64,000 nt of DNA from the NCBI RefSeq assembly GCF_020382885.2, contig NC_058495.1:4209627-4273626 (forward strand), written 5' to 3'. Source of the stretch: Scatophagus argus (lineage: Eukaryota > Chordata > Actinopteri > Scatophagidae). Numbering within the stretch: the stretch's first letter is position 1; every line of letters begins with the position of its first letter. This document shows, piece after piece, positions 1 through 14,340 of this stretch. Both the position numbers and the translations under genes were made by a program. The notes below the pieces were generated by a model. The model was not told the DNA's origin. It saw only the letters and a program-made list of their open reading frames with translations, and made no database searches.

Positions 1-1982
1 CTGTTTCCTGAGCACAAAGCGCCGAAAGCTGACAAGGTCGCCTCTTAGCTTGTTCACTTGTTTAGATGAATTTTTATTGTATTTTATATCCTGGTAGTTT
101 GATCACTTTTCTTAAAGACAAAAATATTATTCTTCAAAGTATATATATATATAATAATATATATAATATCTCAGTAACACTTTACAAGGAACACAATATT
201 TTGAGAAGTTAACAGGGAACAAATGCAGTATGAATGAAGAACTAACTGCTAGTTAACCTCTAGTTACTGATAAATGCTTAATTAAATTCAAGAGTAGCTG
301 CTGACTAGTTAGGAAATGAATGAGGATGAATTCATTAGGATGAGGATGAATTCATTAGGAAATGAATGAGGATCAATTGAGGAACGACTTGATACCGTAA
401 CTGATAAACTGTTAATCAGTGCTTCCCAAATAATTGTTCACGAATATTTTAGACAGATCGTATCTTTCGATTACTTTCTTAACCATTTTGTCGATCACTG
501 TTGGTTGTGGTTGCTGATCACTGTTCAATATCTGAATACTTGAGAAAGCAGCATCATCCATTTTGATCACCAAGTTTAGCTGAATCGATCCATGGGTCAT
601 TTTAAGAGCTACTTATTTCAATTATGTATGAAAGCTACAAGAAGTCAGGCGGACAGAAGCGCAACACTAGATGACTGCTAGTGTTGCTCTGTGGTGCTGC
701 TGGATGTGTAAATAGGCAACTCTTTGCTAAAATGTTTGTCATATTAACTTGAGATAATATTCCATTGTTTTACTTTCCCCAAGTGGCTTATTTGAACTGT
801 TTCAAGAATGGATTTGGACCATTGACAGGGAACATTAATCACACCTACATGGCATTGTACACTATAAACTGTTTGCAATGCTTTTTGCTTTGTTTAGATT
901 TGCAGAAATGATTCTACATTTAAGTAAAATTCATGTAGTTGAAACTACATCTTGGCACCTTCATAAATCCAGGAGGGAATCAGAGACAGCTGATAAAATC
1001 ACGACAAAAGTTCAGATAAGTCTTCTGCCTTTATTCTTTTACAGTATTTGCACAGTTGCTTTAAGTCACAACAGAGTTTCAGTGTGCAGCCTTGCAAAAA
1101 GCCAGACTTTCTTGCTAAATCGTCACATTTACAGGTAAGTCACAAAATGTGTCAAAACAATGATCATTTAACAATTTTCAAAATACAGACATCTCACGTC
1201 AGCAATGCTCAAAATACTTTCTTTCTTTCTTTTTTTTTTAAGCTTATGTTTTGTAAACTGTGGTTTGATGTATTTTCCTAATGACAGTATCTGGACTAGT
1301 TTGTGTGATGCTCCAAATCTTTTTTTTTTTTAATCCCTGCTGTCTGTACAATTTTACTGTTAGGAAACAACCACTTCATGTTATTTTGATTAGAACCAGT
1401 TATTGCTTGACAGGGTTTTGCACATTGAATCTCTTTTCCGAAAACTGAGTCAAAGCAAACATAAATGAATATAAATCAGTCTGAAAAGTTCATCAGAAGC
1501 ACTAGAGAACTCACAACCAGTTTATGACAAAACTACAGTAAATCACTTTGGCTTACAAGGCATTTGGTCAGTGTTTGTATTATATAAATCTGGTCGGATT
1601 CATATACTCTTCAATATATTTAAGCATCAACATTCTTTACAAGTAAAATCATAATAAATCTACTACTATTTGGAGTCATACAACGATGCACAGAAAATAA
1701 TACAATCGTCTCCATATCAGCTGTAATGTGTCGATCGTGTCACTTATTTTACAACCTGAACTTTCACATCTCAACAACACCTTTACATCGAATATCTTGG
1801 TCCATAAATATTTGGCAGAAGCTTAAGCTGACCTTGAGCCGTACTGCAGGAATGTCTCACGTTTATCAGCAGTAGTTGACTACACTTATGTGCTTAATGT
1901 TACTCTCAGTATATTCAAATATGTGAAACATAAGGCATTGGAAGGCATAGATGCAAACTGTAAGAGCTTATTACTGTATGCC
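1..1982. other. Intergenic left edge, no gene seen
   Basis: AT-rich sequence with short random ORFs only. It includes an AT microsatellite-like tract near 140-170 and an exact 20 bp tandem duplication at 321-360 (unit TGAGGATGAATTCATTAGGA). A longer serinc3 3' UTR could reach to about 1030. Confidence 0.5.
321..360. repeat. 20 bp direct tandem duplication
   Basis: Two exact head-to-tail copies of a 20 bp unit containing an EcoRI-type GAATTC core. A partial third copy (AATGAATGAGGAT) follows. It is seen directly and has no inferred function. Confidence 0.85.
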
Positions 1983-2447
1983 TTTATTAATACTGTGATA
2001 CTGAAAGTTTTAGAACATCGATATTTCTAAACAATGTAAAAAATAAAGAATTTGGTTAAATCTGACTTATATTTGTTGAAATGAATTTGGATTGTTAAGA
2101 GCACATCATATCAATGTATTTTATCTAATTTACAACTCGCATATGTTTACATAAACAACAAATGGATTGCTTTTCTTTGTGGTGTGTTTTTGTGCTTCAA
2201 TACAAAATATATGATTGTCCAGTAAATGAGCAGCTGCTACTGGCTGGTATGAAATCACTACAGTAAATACATGAAGCAGCTGTTATGGCACCTCTGAACC
2301 AGACCCAATTTTACAGAAGTAATCAAACTAAAATCGAGCCGTAAATATCAAATATAAGTTCATTGTGAAAGTGAGATGTAGGCAATATGGTTGGAAAAAA
2401 GAAGCAGTTTGTGGGGCACAGAGTGGAGTGAGAGAGGGAGTGACTGT
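1983..2447 (-). other. serinc3: Probable serinc3 3' UTR
   Basis: The minus strand runs from the serinc3 stop codon (2448-2450) into non-coding sequence with an AATAAA at 1988-1983, which would give a 3' UTR of about 460 nt. A second AATAAA lies at 1035-1030, so a longer form is possible. The choice between them is inference; no transcript evidence is available. Confidence 0.4.
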
Positions 2448-5400
2448 TCAGCTGAAGTCTCGGTTGGTGAGGATCATAGGGGCCACAAGGGTCCAGATGT
2501 ACAGGGCCAGGCACACCCAGCTGGAGGTGATCTTCACCCACACTGCGGGCCACTTGCTGGTTATGGTGTAGTCCGCATCAGGGCTGTCAGGAACACAACA
2601 AGACCTGTCAGTTATCAACTTGTGATGTTTAAAGGTGCTAAAAACTTTTTTAATTCACATGTTTCTCTGTAGTGGGCTTTAAATCCTAAATCTGGGGATC
2701 CAGTAATATTGTTGCGACAGTCGGCACGTCCAGTGACACAGGTTTTAAGGGCTTTAACTTAAACATCTGGACTCTTTATCTCTTGATAAACTTGACTGTT
2801 TGACCAGCCTGACTCTCACATTTATCTTACCAATGGGTAAAATACATTTAAGTTACAGAGGTTAATCTTTTACTCTGACAAATAAAAACTTGTCACTGTT
2901 TTTTAAAAAAAACTTGAGGGTTGTATCAAAATCTCAATGACTCTACTAACCATCCATGTTAAAAAAAAAAAAAAATCCATCTACTTCACAGTAAAAATGA
3001 CTTCTTTTTGTTCAAGTTGTGATTGTATTTCCTTCTCTAGCTGGTGCAAGCTGGTGCAGCGCAAAAATAATTACAATCCTAATATCAAAAAAATATGGAT
3101 TTGGACTCATTGATGCTTGCAGCACCAAAGCAAAGATTTGGTTGGCACTGTAGTGGAAATTTATTATGTTACCGTTTGTTAAGACAATACTATTCTTTGA
3201 CTGTTTAATGTCATATTATCTTAGGCCAAGGCAAAATTGTTCTTGATTGTTTCATGTCTGTAGCTATGCAACAGGAAATATGTTCCACTCGTTAGAGTTG
3301 CTGTGTAGGAGTGTGTAAGATAATGAAACGAGAACATCCTGAGCCTCTGTGTCATTAAATGGTAGCCAAGGCTTTACAAAGATAAGAAACATCCCTAAAA
3401 GGGGGGATAACCACTTGCATAAAGGAGACCTGCATAGAGTAAAAGACAGAGGGAATCTTGCAGTTTGCCTAACTGTATGGTTGTCTCTCCTGGGCCAAGT
3501 TCAAATAAATATACACAACGAAGCTGATATTGTCTCACTGAGGTTCTTGTTAATTTGCACAACAGGCACAGAGTAGACTATTGATCATACTGACCTTCTG
3601 TTGTGGTGATTCATCAAACACAACTGACTGTCATCTTCTACTTGATATTACATATTATCTCTGCAAACACCTTTTAAGATTTTAAGACATAAAATGTAAT
3701 ATTTCAGCATTGAAACAAAAAAAGGACTATGTTTTTGTTATATATTGTGTTGAGTTAACACACCTCATTCAAACAATCTCTTATTTTTTTTTTCCATGGG
3801 CCCAATTTCTGTGTGAGCAGGGGGAGTAGGACTGACCTGTACCAGTTGGTGAGGGTCATCATAATGTAGAGCGAGGCCAGGAAGAGCATGAAGTGGAAGA
3901 AGGAGTAGCTGTACTGGACCATGTCCCGCTCATTGTCCTCCACCCTCCTGGGTCCAGTCGTGTCTTCTGAGAGGTCGGGGGAGCTGCCGCCCTCAGCCAA
4001 GATGGCCGAATCTTTGGAGGCCATGGTCAGCTTGTTCACCTGGCTGGTGCTGGATGAGCGAATGCTGAAGGCAAACAGATAAAAATGTTTACTGTGCTAA
4101 CTAAACTACTGTGGTTGAAGGTCATTCTTGATCTTGGAAACAGCAGCTGACAGATGAAGATCAAATGCTGCATCCAAATTCACATACTTAATATGTGTGC
4201 TACTATTCAACATACTTTTGTATGAATGAACAGCAGTGTGCATCTTTTCGGACGTACTGTTCAGCGTGTATTGCGTCTCTCCTGACAGCCCTTTGCCCTT
4301 TGCCAGACACATAATCGTGGTAACCCATGCCAATGATGAATGAGGAAACAATAGGTAAACTTTGAAACTCGGTTCAAATCTGTAAGTTTTCAAGTTAGTC
4401 AACGATGAATATGTGTCAGAGACATAACCGAATGTGTTTAACAGCTTATGCGTCATGTGACAGTGCTGATCTGAGCTGTCAGGTGCAGGTCCTGTGACAA
4501 AAACATTTTCGCATGGACAACCAACACTAACTGAATTATCTCAGTAGAATGACTGGTTCATTTTGCAAAAGAAGTGCATCCAAACGTCTTTCAATTCACA
4601 CTTTCTTTCCCATTTGAAACTGTGTCAACAACCCGCCTGTTAGCAGTGGGGAGACCAATCAATAATCAGCCCACAACAGCCCGACAACTGACACACAACC
4701 AACTCTGTCCGATGTTATTTTCACGTGAATGTGCCTCGACCTCGTAGACGGCATGATGTTTTTGCATGCATTGGTCATATTGTTCCTTCTTTTAACCAAG
4801 GGCACTAATGGTACCTTGAGTAGATGATGCACAGGACAAATATGGCGAGCCCCACTATGCTCTGAGCGTCCCACCACTGCAGGTACGGAGATGTTGGGAC
4901 AGGTTCCTCTGTGTCGATGATCACCACAGCTGTCTGGTTCTCCACCTCCCGAGGGGCCAGTGTGGGGGCTGTGATCTGATGGAAGATACTCAGTAGGCTG
5001 GGGTTACATTCCCGGTCTGAGGGGAGGTGAATAACCAAAGTACAATGTTTGAATCTGCAGCTCTGTGTGCGATGACAGACAATGAACCTGACAGAAAATA
5101 TGAGACCTGGAGACATGTTACTGACTTTCACATGCCTTCAAATCACGATCTTTGGAAAAAATGTTTGTAAGCACGGGACATGAGGGCATGAAAGTACCTT
5201 GAAAATTACACTTAAACCGCTCCAAACCAGTGACAAAATACTTGTCACTGGACACTTTTGCACATTCTACAGAGAAATCAATTAACTGCAAAACGTTACA
5301 GCATTTCAAGTGCATTTAACAAAAGCACTGGCTCATAGTCATATGACATAAAAGGTTTGTATTTCTTTCAAATAGAAACAATGCAAAAGGCAGGAATATT

Positions 5401-8400
5401 GCTTGAGGCTAATGGATGGCTGTTATTTCTGCAATTCATAACTGCATCATTGTGACTACAGCATTACTTTAAGCAATCAGCAAACATTCTCACCAGGCTC
5501 GTTGGTCATGGCAGACCAGGTCAGAAACATGGTGTACAGGGTGATGATGGAGGACTGTAGAAGACCTGAACGTGGCTGAGACTCCTGAGGTAACACACAG
5601 ATATAGCAGTGAGAAATCTATAAATTCACAACATGAAATATTCCTGAGCTATGACTGAGCAAAGTCCGTTCACTGATGAAGACTATAAGATGTGGTTGCA
5701 ACATGACAAAAAGACTTTGTCAGAGTTTGAAAATAAGTTGTGACCCACTGTCCACCGTTTACTCTTTTGGAGGAAGTTATGATCACATCCTCTAAAATGT
5801 CACAGCTTCAAACCCGAGGTTTTCCCACTGATCATTGCGTGATAAAGATATCATTAATTTTATTTACTTCACCTGCCAGTGGTTTTAACGTTGTGTCTGA
5901 TTGGTGTACGCAGATCACAGACACAATAAGAACAACACTTTGACTTTGATGGCAGGTGTACATTTAGCTCTCTAGTCATTTCTGACAACACGTATTTGCT
6001 GCTCTCTACTTCCTGTATCATAAAAAAAAACATGTCGCAGTATTGCACCGTTGCATTAAATGATGCTAATTTGACACTGAAGTACGACCTTCTGTCCTGT
6101 ACCTGTACTTTAGGCAGCACAGAGACAACAGAGGCCACTATGCAGAACAACAAGTTGAAGCTGATGAAGAACTTGTTGATGAAGCATCCATCGGGTTTGG
6201 TGTAGAAGAGGAAGAACAGCACGACAGCAGTAAATGACGAGATGTAGCTGAGGGCTGTGATGGCCAGCAAAGCTACAAACAGAAGGTAGAAGGATGGTAA
6301 ATATCATATACGAACCATGTTTAAAACATTCACTAAAAAAGGACATCAGTATGCGGCAGATATTAAGTGTTTTAAGTGTATTTTTTCGTTTGTTTGTTTT
6401 TTTGCTCCAGCTAGGAGCAGTGTTTCTTTTTCTATTGTGCACTGAATTTCATTTTGAACTTTGAAAGTGTGAACACAGTACAAACTCAAAACATAGACGA
6501 TGCATATAGCATTCAACTGCTTGACTCACTGACCTGCATACCAGCCCTTGGAGTTGCCAGTCTCCATCTTGTCCACCCAGGACTCGTTCCAAGAGTGGGC
6601 GAAGTCCACCAGCAGCACCAGCTGAATCAGTATGAAAAAGAAAGCTCCACCGCAACCCACGACAAACCACGCTGCAGTAATAGAGACACACGGGTCATTC
6701 CATTACTCTCTGTCTGCCTATCCATCTATCCATCAATCATGTATCATCACAACACTGTGTATACTGGATGTCATGATGTGAGTTACAATAGAAAGTTCTT
6801 ACTGTAGGTAAAAGGCCCATCTGGAATGTAAAAGGCACCCACTGTCACTGCCACCAACACAGCAAACTTAAAGAACCAAAATCTGAAAACAAATTGTCAA
6901 TGGCTGATTACACAGCAAATAAACATACAAGTAATACATTTCAGGCTCGTAATAGCTTATCTATTCAGTGGCAGCTATTATCTGACAATGAAATTTGCCG
7001 GTAAATAGTCAACAATAAGAAGCCAAACTGATTTTATTAGCTTAACATACACAGCATCTACACATTCCGACACAGTAGGTGGTGGCATTCAACTTAATGC
7101 TGGTTCGTAATTTGTCAATAATCTCAAGATTTAGAAGAACAAGTACAGTACGCTCACAGCCCTTCTAAAGACAGCCTAATGCAGCTAATGTTGGCTGCAG
7201 TTCACCTAGAGGGCACTCATGAGGTAGTCCTCAATGAACAGGAGTGAATGGAGCTAAGTGACTTACATAATTATTTACACTTAATTCTAGACCAAAACAC
7301 CAAGATTTTATCTTAATTTTTGCAAATATAATATCGATTGTATATCAAAATCGAAAAAATTCTAATGCCTGTTCGTTTTTCTTACAGAGCAGATGGTTTT
7401 GCCCATAAAGCGTTAGCATTCTGCTAATGTATGCTGATTGGTTGGTTAAAGAGTTAGGACTAGCAGCGTTACATTACGGTAGACTAACTTCAATTATCAT
7501 CACGTGAACATAACCACAATAATATGGTATCGATTTTGTGTATTACAGTCCTATACGCTTTTCCTAATGACAGCTACAGCAGACCAAACACAAACTTGTG
7601 TTTGAGTGATGCATGAAACCAAAATGATAATAATAATGAGTAATAATACAGAAAGGTATTTCATCACAAAAAAGCCGTAAAATTTTAATCTATTAGAACT
7701 GTATCTATTTTCTCTACCGCTCATACTGAAAACATAAAGACAATTAGCAGAATTTTTGTTTTGCACCAAAAAATTACATTTTGGGGCTACAGCTCCATAA
7801 GCCCACATTCATTTTGTACTGGTGAGCGACGCCTACATAACTGGAAGTGTAAGAGAAATGGAGTTCTTCCTATATTAGATTTGGTATTTCTTTGGTACGC
7901 TGAGGTCAAACTGCACAGGTTATGAATTTTTTTTTTTTTAATAACATCTAAGTGCTGCTGGTGTTACTGCTGAGCTTACCCATTGTGAATTGCAGCACGG
8001 TGGTCTCTGCTGCTCTTGATGTTAATCATAAGAATGGAAAAAAACAGGAACCACATGCTCATGCCAAAGCAGACTCGGTAGACCGCCTTGTAGCCCACAA
8101 ACATCTGACAGTTGAAATGAGCCTGCATCTCAGGGATGGAGGAGCTGGCCCCATCATCACAGAAGCCTGGGATCTACAGCAAATCACAACAAATATTTAT
8201 TATTTATATTTATATATAATATATATATATTATTATATTTTTACTCCACTATATTTATTTGACAACTTTAAACTTACAGATCCAGATTAATGATTTAAAA
8301 CATAATTAACAAATACATGAATGATGTCATATATACATGTCAACAAAGATTCTGTAATCTCTCCCTGCCAGTAGTAATGGACAAATTGTGAATACATAAC

Positions 8401-11400
8401 ATATATCTTCTAACTCAGTATTTCTACACTGTTGTATTGCTATTTTTATTTGAGCAGAAGATCTGGGTACTTCCTCTACCACTGACCAAAACTCAAATCA
8501 CAACCAATACACAGTCATCATGTGCTTGTGTCCTTTGTGTGATTCAGAACAGAGCTGTTCCAATTTCATTTCACCCAGTGACATAAGGGTAACAAATCTA
8601 ATGCTAATTGAAAAATGACTCCATTGTTTTGCCATCCCTTGTCAGAAAAAAGGTGCTATGTTGGTCATACACACAGACCAGAATACAAATACTTCAAGAA
8701 AATAGCTGTGGCCTCAAGAGAAAACACAACCAAGGCAGAAAAATGTATGGCTCAAAAACAAATTATTGTGGAAGTAGCATAGCAGCACTGTGTCCACTGC
8801 TCTCAAATGTAGTACACAACAAGACAGGGACAGATAGCTAATCAGCTACTCTGTGGCTCCTGTTAACTAGCTGGAGGCTGCTAGCTCTCTCCACATTTGA
8901 TGAGCTCATGCAAATTGGAAGTATAGAAATACTTTTATCCGAGAAAATTTAGAAGCAGTGTCACTGATACACAGAGAACTAACAAGTTGATTTTGCAAAA
9001 TATCCTGTTCAGAACTTACATCATATATAACATTTATATGGTTATAAGTTATATGTTTATGTAAACAATTATTGGTTTATACATCTATCAGATTAAAAAA
9101 TTCTCAAATATTGATATCGTATCAGCCTCAGAAACCCTGATGTGATGGATATTATTCAGAGCTAACAAAGCTAACTATGACCTCCTGTGCCATCTCTCTG
9201 GATTCTGATTTGCACTGGCTGTACATGACCTCAGTGTAATTCATCACAGGTTACTGTGAATAGAAATGTGCATTACACATATGCTTTTACAGTACATTTC
9301 CTTTGTCCATGTATACCCTTTTTAGCTGTTGATCTACACCAGGTGACAGCATGATGCAGGCGACGATGGTCCCCAGCAGCAAGATGAAGGCATAGATGAT
9401 CCTGGTCACAGTGGAGTTCCTGATGCTCGGACAGCAGCTGCACATCAGACAGGTTGCACTGCTGCATAGGCACGGCATCTGAGCACAAACAAAATCACAC
9501 ATTTTAGCATATGTAAGACGAGGGACAGCTAAAAAACACTGAAGCAAAAAAAATAAAAATAAATAAAGTACTGCTGTACTGTTTGATAGACAACCTGAAA
9601 ACATGATACACTGTATAGGCACTGGACACTGTTGTCTGTCCATCCATCTGTTGGTCCCATTCTCGTGAACACAATAGCTCGGGAACACCATGAGGTAACT
9701 GGGACCACTTTGGCTGACTCAATTTGGCCTGGATTTTAAATATTTCACCTTCTTTAAGTGCTTGAACTTGCACTCAAGCTTCAACTCCTTTCATACTTTA
9801 ATTCAACAAATACTTCCATTTTAACTGCTAATTCAGCATCTTGCAGTATATGTAATTTGAATACCACTAAAACTACAACTTCACCTATTTCAGTATTTCA
9901 ACAATTTCAGAATGTTTTACCTGCAAAGGTTCACCAGCAAGCACATGTACATTTTGGTAGGCATAATTTTGCTGGTGTTCTCTCTTTGTACTTCTACAAT
10001 AAACCAATGCTATCATGCTGTGAGTGATGATGATGAGGCGTGCCATCATCAGAGCATAAAAACAATCCCACGTCACCCTGTTCATTAGCCTCATTTTTCT
10101 CTGCTCCAAAATACAGTACAATGGATTGGACACGTAAATCATAAATTAAAAATAAAAGAAAATATCATCTGAAAGTCATCTGCCAAGGCAGTATCATCTG
10201 ACAATCACGGACTTTTGATCTGTCTGAACTAAATGCATGAATGAATCTGCTATTTATCCTTTCTCCCATTCGACTGTGATCTAATCTGCCAACAGTACAT
10301 GGTTAGTTAGAGAGTTAGTTAGTTAGTTAGTTAGTTAGAGTTTTTTCAGTGATAAGACTCTCACAGGATGGAGAAAAGAATCTGTTTTTGGAAAAAGAAC
10401 AGCTGACTGATCTTTCATATCAGTGGTAGGAGCCATGGTTACAGAATGATGATAAGACTGAGGATGGGTAGGAGGAGGACGTGTTCTCGCTGTGTTAGCG
10501 GACAAGATGTTCCACTTTTCAGTTTTGCTGGCATTAAATACTGAAACTCTGGAAGTCTATCTTTACAGCCTTTATTGGAGTGAAAATTAGAAGAAATGTG
10601 CTATGAAAAGACTAAATTATGACAGGATTTTAAAAGAACTCTGCCTGACATACAGAACTCGTACTTGACATTTTATTTCCACACACTCTGTACACAGTAT
10701 GTAAGCATATGGATGTTCAGAATGGCTCAGACGACAGGGCTGAAAAGCCGGTTCTGATCATTAAGGCAGGGAAAGGAGAACTGCTGACATAAAACAATCT
10801 TTCAACAGAATCAGACTGACAATTTTCACATCTATAGCATAATACATTCTGAGCTCTTTTCTCAGTTATCTGATCACTCTCTATGGCTTTGGTCACTATT
10901 AGACACCTGCTCAGGCCTCCAAGGTTACAGGAAGTGTTAAACTGAGGTGCCACGGCAATGCTCTGTAAATACATCTGTTCAGTCAGCCACATGCATTTAT
11001 GAGAAACCAGTGAATGTGAGGAGGGTTGCGGCCTCAACCACAGTTCAGTATGTGAGTTTTGTCGAGACAAATAAACAAAGACATAAATGAAAACATGCAG
11101 ACGTGTGTGTATGTCTCAACAGATGTTAGATGTGTTTCATCGCCACTATCAAAACCAATTGGTAACATATGGTGTAAAGACAGAATATAATGAAGCGTAA
11201 TTCTTTTACTGCATGCTTCACTTCCTAGCACATTTATTCAGACGGTGAATAATTTGGGAGTGTAAACATATCCAATGACCAAAGCCATAGACAAAAAAAA
11301 GGCAAAATATACGTGTGATGATAAGATAAGGATGTAGGAGAGATTATCTTACATTAGTTATGGTATGTGTGTGTCTCTGGATATGTGTATGAGAGGCGGT

Positions 11401-14157
11401 GACATGTCTCCATGTTTAGTGATCCTGAACATGTAGGTGTGTGCAGTAAGGAGTACGATGTGTGGCACGGAGAAAGAAAAGGACAAAGCTTTCCTGTTGG
11501 AGTAATGATCAATATATGATGCAACATCAGTAACATAATTATATACATAGTGACTATATACACAATGATAACATAGCAATAATACCAATTAATTATTATA
11601 TACAATAGTGTGGTAATATGATAATAACCAGCATAATAGAGGCTTTATATAGCAAAGAGGGGTGAGGTGAGATCAGGCCACCACAGAGCCAGAGCCCACA
11701 ACCGGAAGTCCTAGCAGGAGACAAGCAGAAGGGGTCAGCCAAGGGACCGCCTCTTATTTGTTTTTTTATTTTTGTTCTTGCTTTGGCCTGTACCAAGAGG
11801 AGGGTGTTGTCCCATTGCATGTCTCATGTCTTGTTCTGCTTTGAAGCACTTCTAGACCAGTGGGAGGCAGTCTGTCCACCACAGAGTTACAGTCTTTGTT
11901 TTCTTTGTCTGTTGCTTAGTAATCTGTACAGTACTTTGCTCTCTGGCCTAGGCCCAATGTTTCCCACTTAAGATGGTAACATTAAGAGTCAGCCATACAC
12001 AGTTGTCTATAGTTATTTTATTTTATTTTTTTTAGTTTATTCGTATCTCTGTTTCTATATTTAGCCAAGAGTTTACCCTATTATTATATCTGTTTGCAAA
12101 TAGTTGTTGTTTGTTTTTGTTTGCAAACTGCCCCCTGTGCTGCTTCCTTACTTACTTTATAAGCTGCTGGAAATTCAATTTCCCTGAGGGAGTCATCCCA
12201 AAGTGATTAGTTAAGCACTGAAGTGGACTTCCTCTCACAGAGAATCATTTCAATTCCAATTCCAGTGGCAGTCAGTTCAGTCATTCAGTTGTATTTCAAA
12301 CATTAACTGCAATAAAAACCATATGGATGGTGTTTGACGGAGATTTTTTTTTAATGTATCCATCTATCAGTCCATTGTGCCTGTGATAAAGTAGCTAAGC
12401 TATAGAGGAGCTCATTGACCTCGGTAAAGAGTCTGCGTATCAACACTGCTTTAGTCTCTCCTCACTAACGACTGAGTGGAGTCAAGAGATAAGGAGGCCC
12501 GGAAGACCGTAAACAAGTTAATACCTCTGCCAGCCAGACAAGGTCGACCTAGTACAACCACAGACTAGGCCATGGTAATGTGTGCCAGATACGCAGGCAG
12601 CACATGACCAACCAGGCCACGCTCTGTCCTGACCTGAGCCACACAAACAAACAAGCCAAAAAAAGAAAATCTTTACTGTTGTAAAATTGACAGAAGCATG
12701 GTTTTCATTTGGTTTGAGCATCACCAGAGCTTTGACAATCCGCTACTGCAAAGGACAGACAGAAGGAATTCATTTAATTGTCAAATCGATGATAATTTTA
12801 ATAATATATTATATATTTAATAATATATATAATATATAATATTTGCTCATCGCAGCTTTAGAAACGTAGGATTATTTCGTTTCTTTGTGTAAATTTAATA
12901 CTTGGAATGTTTGATTATTGGGCAATTTAACATTGTGTATACACACTCAAGTTTACTAGACAAATATATAAAATGATCTGGTGAAGCATTCATATTGTCC
13001 TTAAGACACCTTAAAATCTTATTAAAAGATGTTCTTGGTGTTCTTGTAGTATTTGTCCTAATCCTGACCATTTTCCTTCAGTGGGTCGTCTCCTTAATTC
13101 TTATTGTCCTCTCTTGCTGTGCATAAATACAGGCTGTTATCATCATCTGCCGTGCTGACAGTATATCTGAATATGGCGCTTTGAGTGGTTTTAAAACAAG
13201 GCAACAAAGCAGACTTAATCCAATTAATCACGTGTAAGCAGATGACCGAGTGTGTTATGATTAACCCTTTGCTTTGCTGTGGTTCTTCGAGTTTAATCTG
13301 CTGTCCCTCATGTAAGAAATATTTTATAACACACACTGACATTTAGCAGGTTAACCTCATATTAACTGCAGTACCGCACCGTGAGCCACGAAGAATAAGC
13401 TCCTGTTTTCTTTGAAGCAATCAAAACATCGCATTTTAATATGGCTGTGTGCTTGCTGGTAGGCTACACACATTCCTGAAAGATGCGGCATGCTGAAATG
13501 CCTCCCTGCAGTGTCGGTAGAGACGAAATGTTCGACTGATAATATAATAATTATTTCGCCAATACCAGTTACGGAGTTAAGGCAGGAGTAAAGCAGCGTA
13601 CAATTGTGAAAACACAGATAAAATGTAATTTAAAAGATTCCTATTTTAAAATTTTTAAGCCTATATCTGCCCAAAAGTGAGTAAATGGCAAAGCGCGTTA
13701 AAGACGTCAGACATTAGAATTGAACTCGGTTTTCGGTTCCGTCTGCTAAAAATACAAGCTGTCCGACGGAAAAGAACAGAATGAAACAACTCAGTAATTG
13801 AAAGGGACATAAAATAAGTACTGTTTTGAGGGAGAGCGAACATTAAGTGGGGAAACTTAAGTTCTAAGTTACGTTCTGTTCTATTCTGCTCCAAACGCGA
13901 GTAGAGGAGGATTACGAACTAAAACCCCGGATATTTGAATGGAGTTTGGCATTACTTGCTCTCCGGACAGGAGAGCGGTATTTGGGTTACAGCCCTGGGA
14001 AGAGATATGACCTGTTGCTTATTACTCTTCGTGACGTCATCGTATCCTACATTTCCCATCCACTGAAAACAGTGTGGCTGAATGTAACAGAGTTCATACT
14101 CGCAATATCAGAACTCACCCAGCTTGCGAAAGAAAAGGCCCCCAGAACAGCTCCCAT
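2448..14157 (-). CDS. serinc3: Serine incorporator 3 (ten coding exons)
   Basis: SERINC proteins are multipass membrane proteins associated with serine lipid synthesis, lipid scrambling and restriction of enveloped viruses. Coding exons on the minus strand are 14157-14119, 9478-9317, 8173-7980, 6882-6803, 6671-6534, 6272-6103, 5584-5494, 5016-4815, 4064-3837 and 2583-2448. All borders are AG/GT, phases agree, and the sum is 1440 nt (479 aa plus stop), close to the usual length of about 470 aa. Exon 1 encodes [13 protein letters not shown], the family start, and the ATG sits in a strong GCCATGG context. Family blocks visible are [54 protein letters not shown] and [20 protein letters not shown]. 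The protein ends in NRDFS. The ITAPTLAP and TKPDGC blocks and the RDFS end point to SERINC3 rather than SERINC1, 2 or 5. Exon 8 contains an NQT glycosylation sequon in a predicted lumenal/extracellular loop. Confidence 0.94.
8236..8490 (+). repeat. Fragment of the 'TACTCAAGTAC' dispersed teleost repeat
   Basis: It contains the blocks TTTTACTCCACTATATTTAT and, near the right end, AGATCTGGGTACTTCCTC followed by CACTGACC. These match internal and terminal blocks of the longer copy at 24890-25566. It lies within serinc3 intron 2, close to the exon 3 acceptor at 8174, next to an AT-rich stretch. Confidence 0.5.
10308..10336 (+). repeat. (TTAG)n microsatellite
   Basis: About six TTAG units, one interrupted, in serinc3 intron 1. 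Confidence 0.85.
12795..12842. repeat. AT-only palindromic stretch
   Basis: Runs of TAATATATTATATATT and AATATATATAATATATAATA can fold on themselves. It lies in serinc3 intron 1 and most likely represents slippage-prone AT sequence. Confidence 0.6.
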
Positions 14158-14340
14158 GGCTGTCCACTTTCAGTACAGGAGTGGAGAGTCGGTAAATCCG
14201 TGTTCTTCCTCCGGTCGCTTCTGCTCTGTCCCTCCACGCCGGATTTCAGACAAACCAGGTAAATATACAGTGAGACAGCTGGACAGCACACGACACGACC
14301 AGTTAAAGTAGACCATGTAGTGCAAACCCTGGACACTAAA
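14158..14340 (-). promoter_or_regulatory. serinc3: serinc3 5' UTR and proximal promoter
   Basis: This is the sequence immediately upstream of the serinc3 ATG on the minus strand. It is more GC-rich than the surrounding DNA, as expected for a broadly expressed gene's start region. No TATA box is clear and I cannot place the transcription start. Confidence 0.35.

Larger units (their letters stand above)
9479..14118 (-). other. serinc3: serinc3 introns, including the 4.6 kb intron 1
   Basis: Intron 1 (9318-9478 is exon 2; the intron spans 9479-14118) holds no convincing exon. It contains a short TTAG tandem tract at about 10308-10336, an AT-only palindromic stretch near 12795-12842 and scattered random ORFs under 120 codons without recognisable motifs. 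The remaining serinc3 introns (for example 2584-3836, 6883-7979 and 8174-9316) are also non-coding. Intron 2 carries a dispersed repeat fragment at about 8236-8490. Confidence 0.6.

Noticed and set aside
878..1281. Overlapping plus-strand ORFs of 86 and 77 codons near the left edge
   Set aside because: No motif, and the frames overlap each other in AT-rich sequence as expected by chance.
2448..14157. Assignment as SERINC1, SERINC2 or SERINC5
   Set aside because: The ITAPTLAP block, TKPDGC..NKFFIS and the RDFS end fit SERINC3 better. Linkage to a CCN5-like gene agrees.
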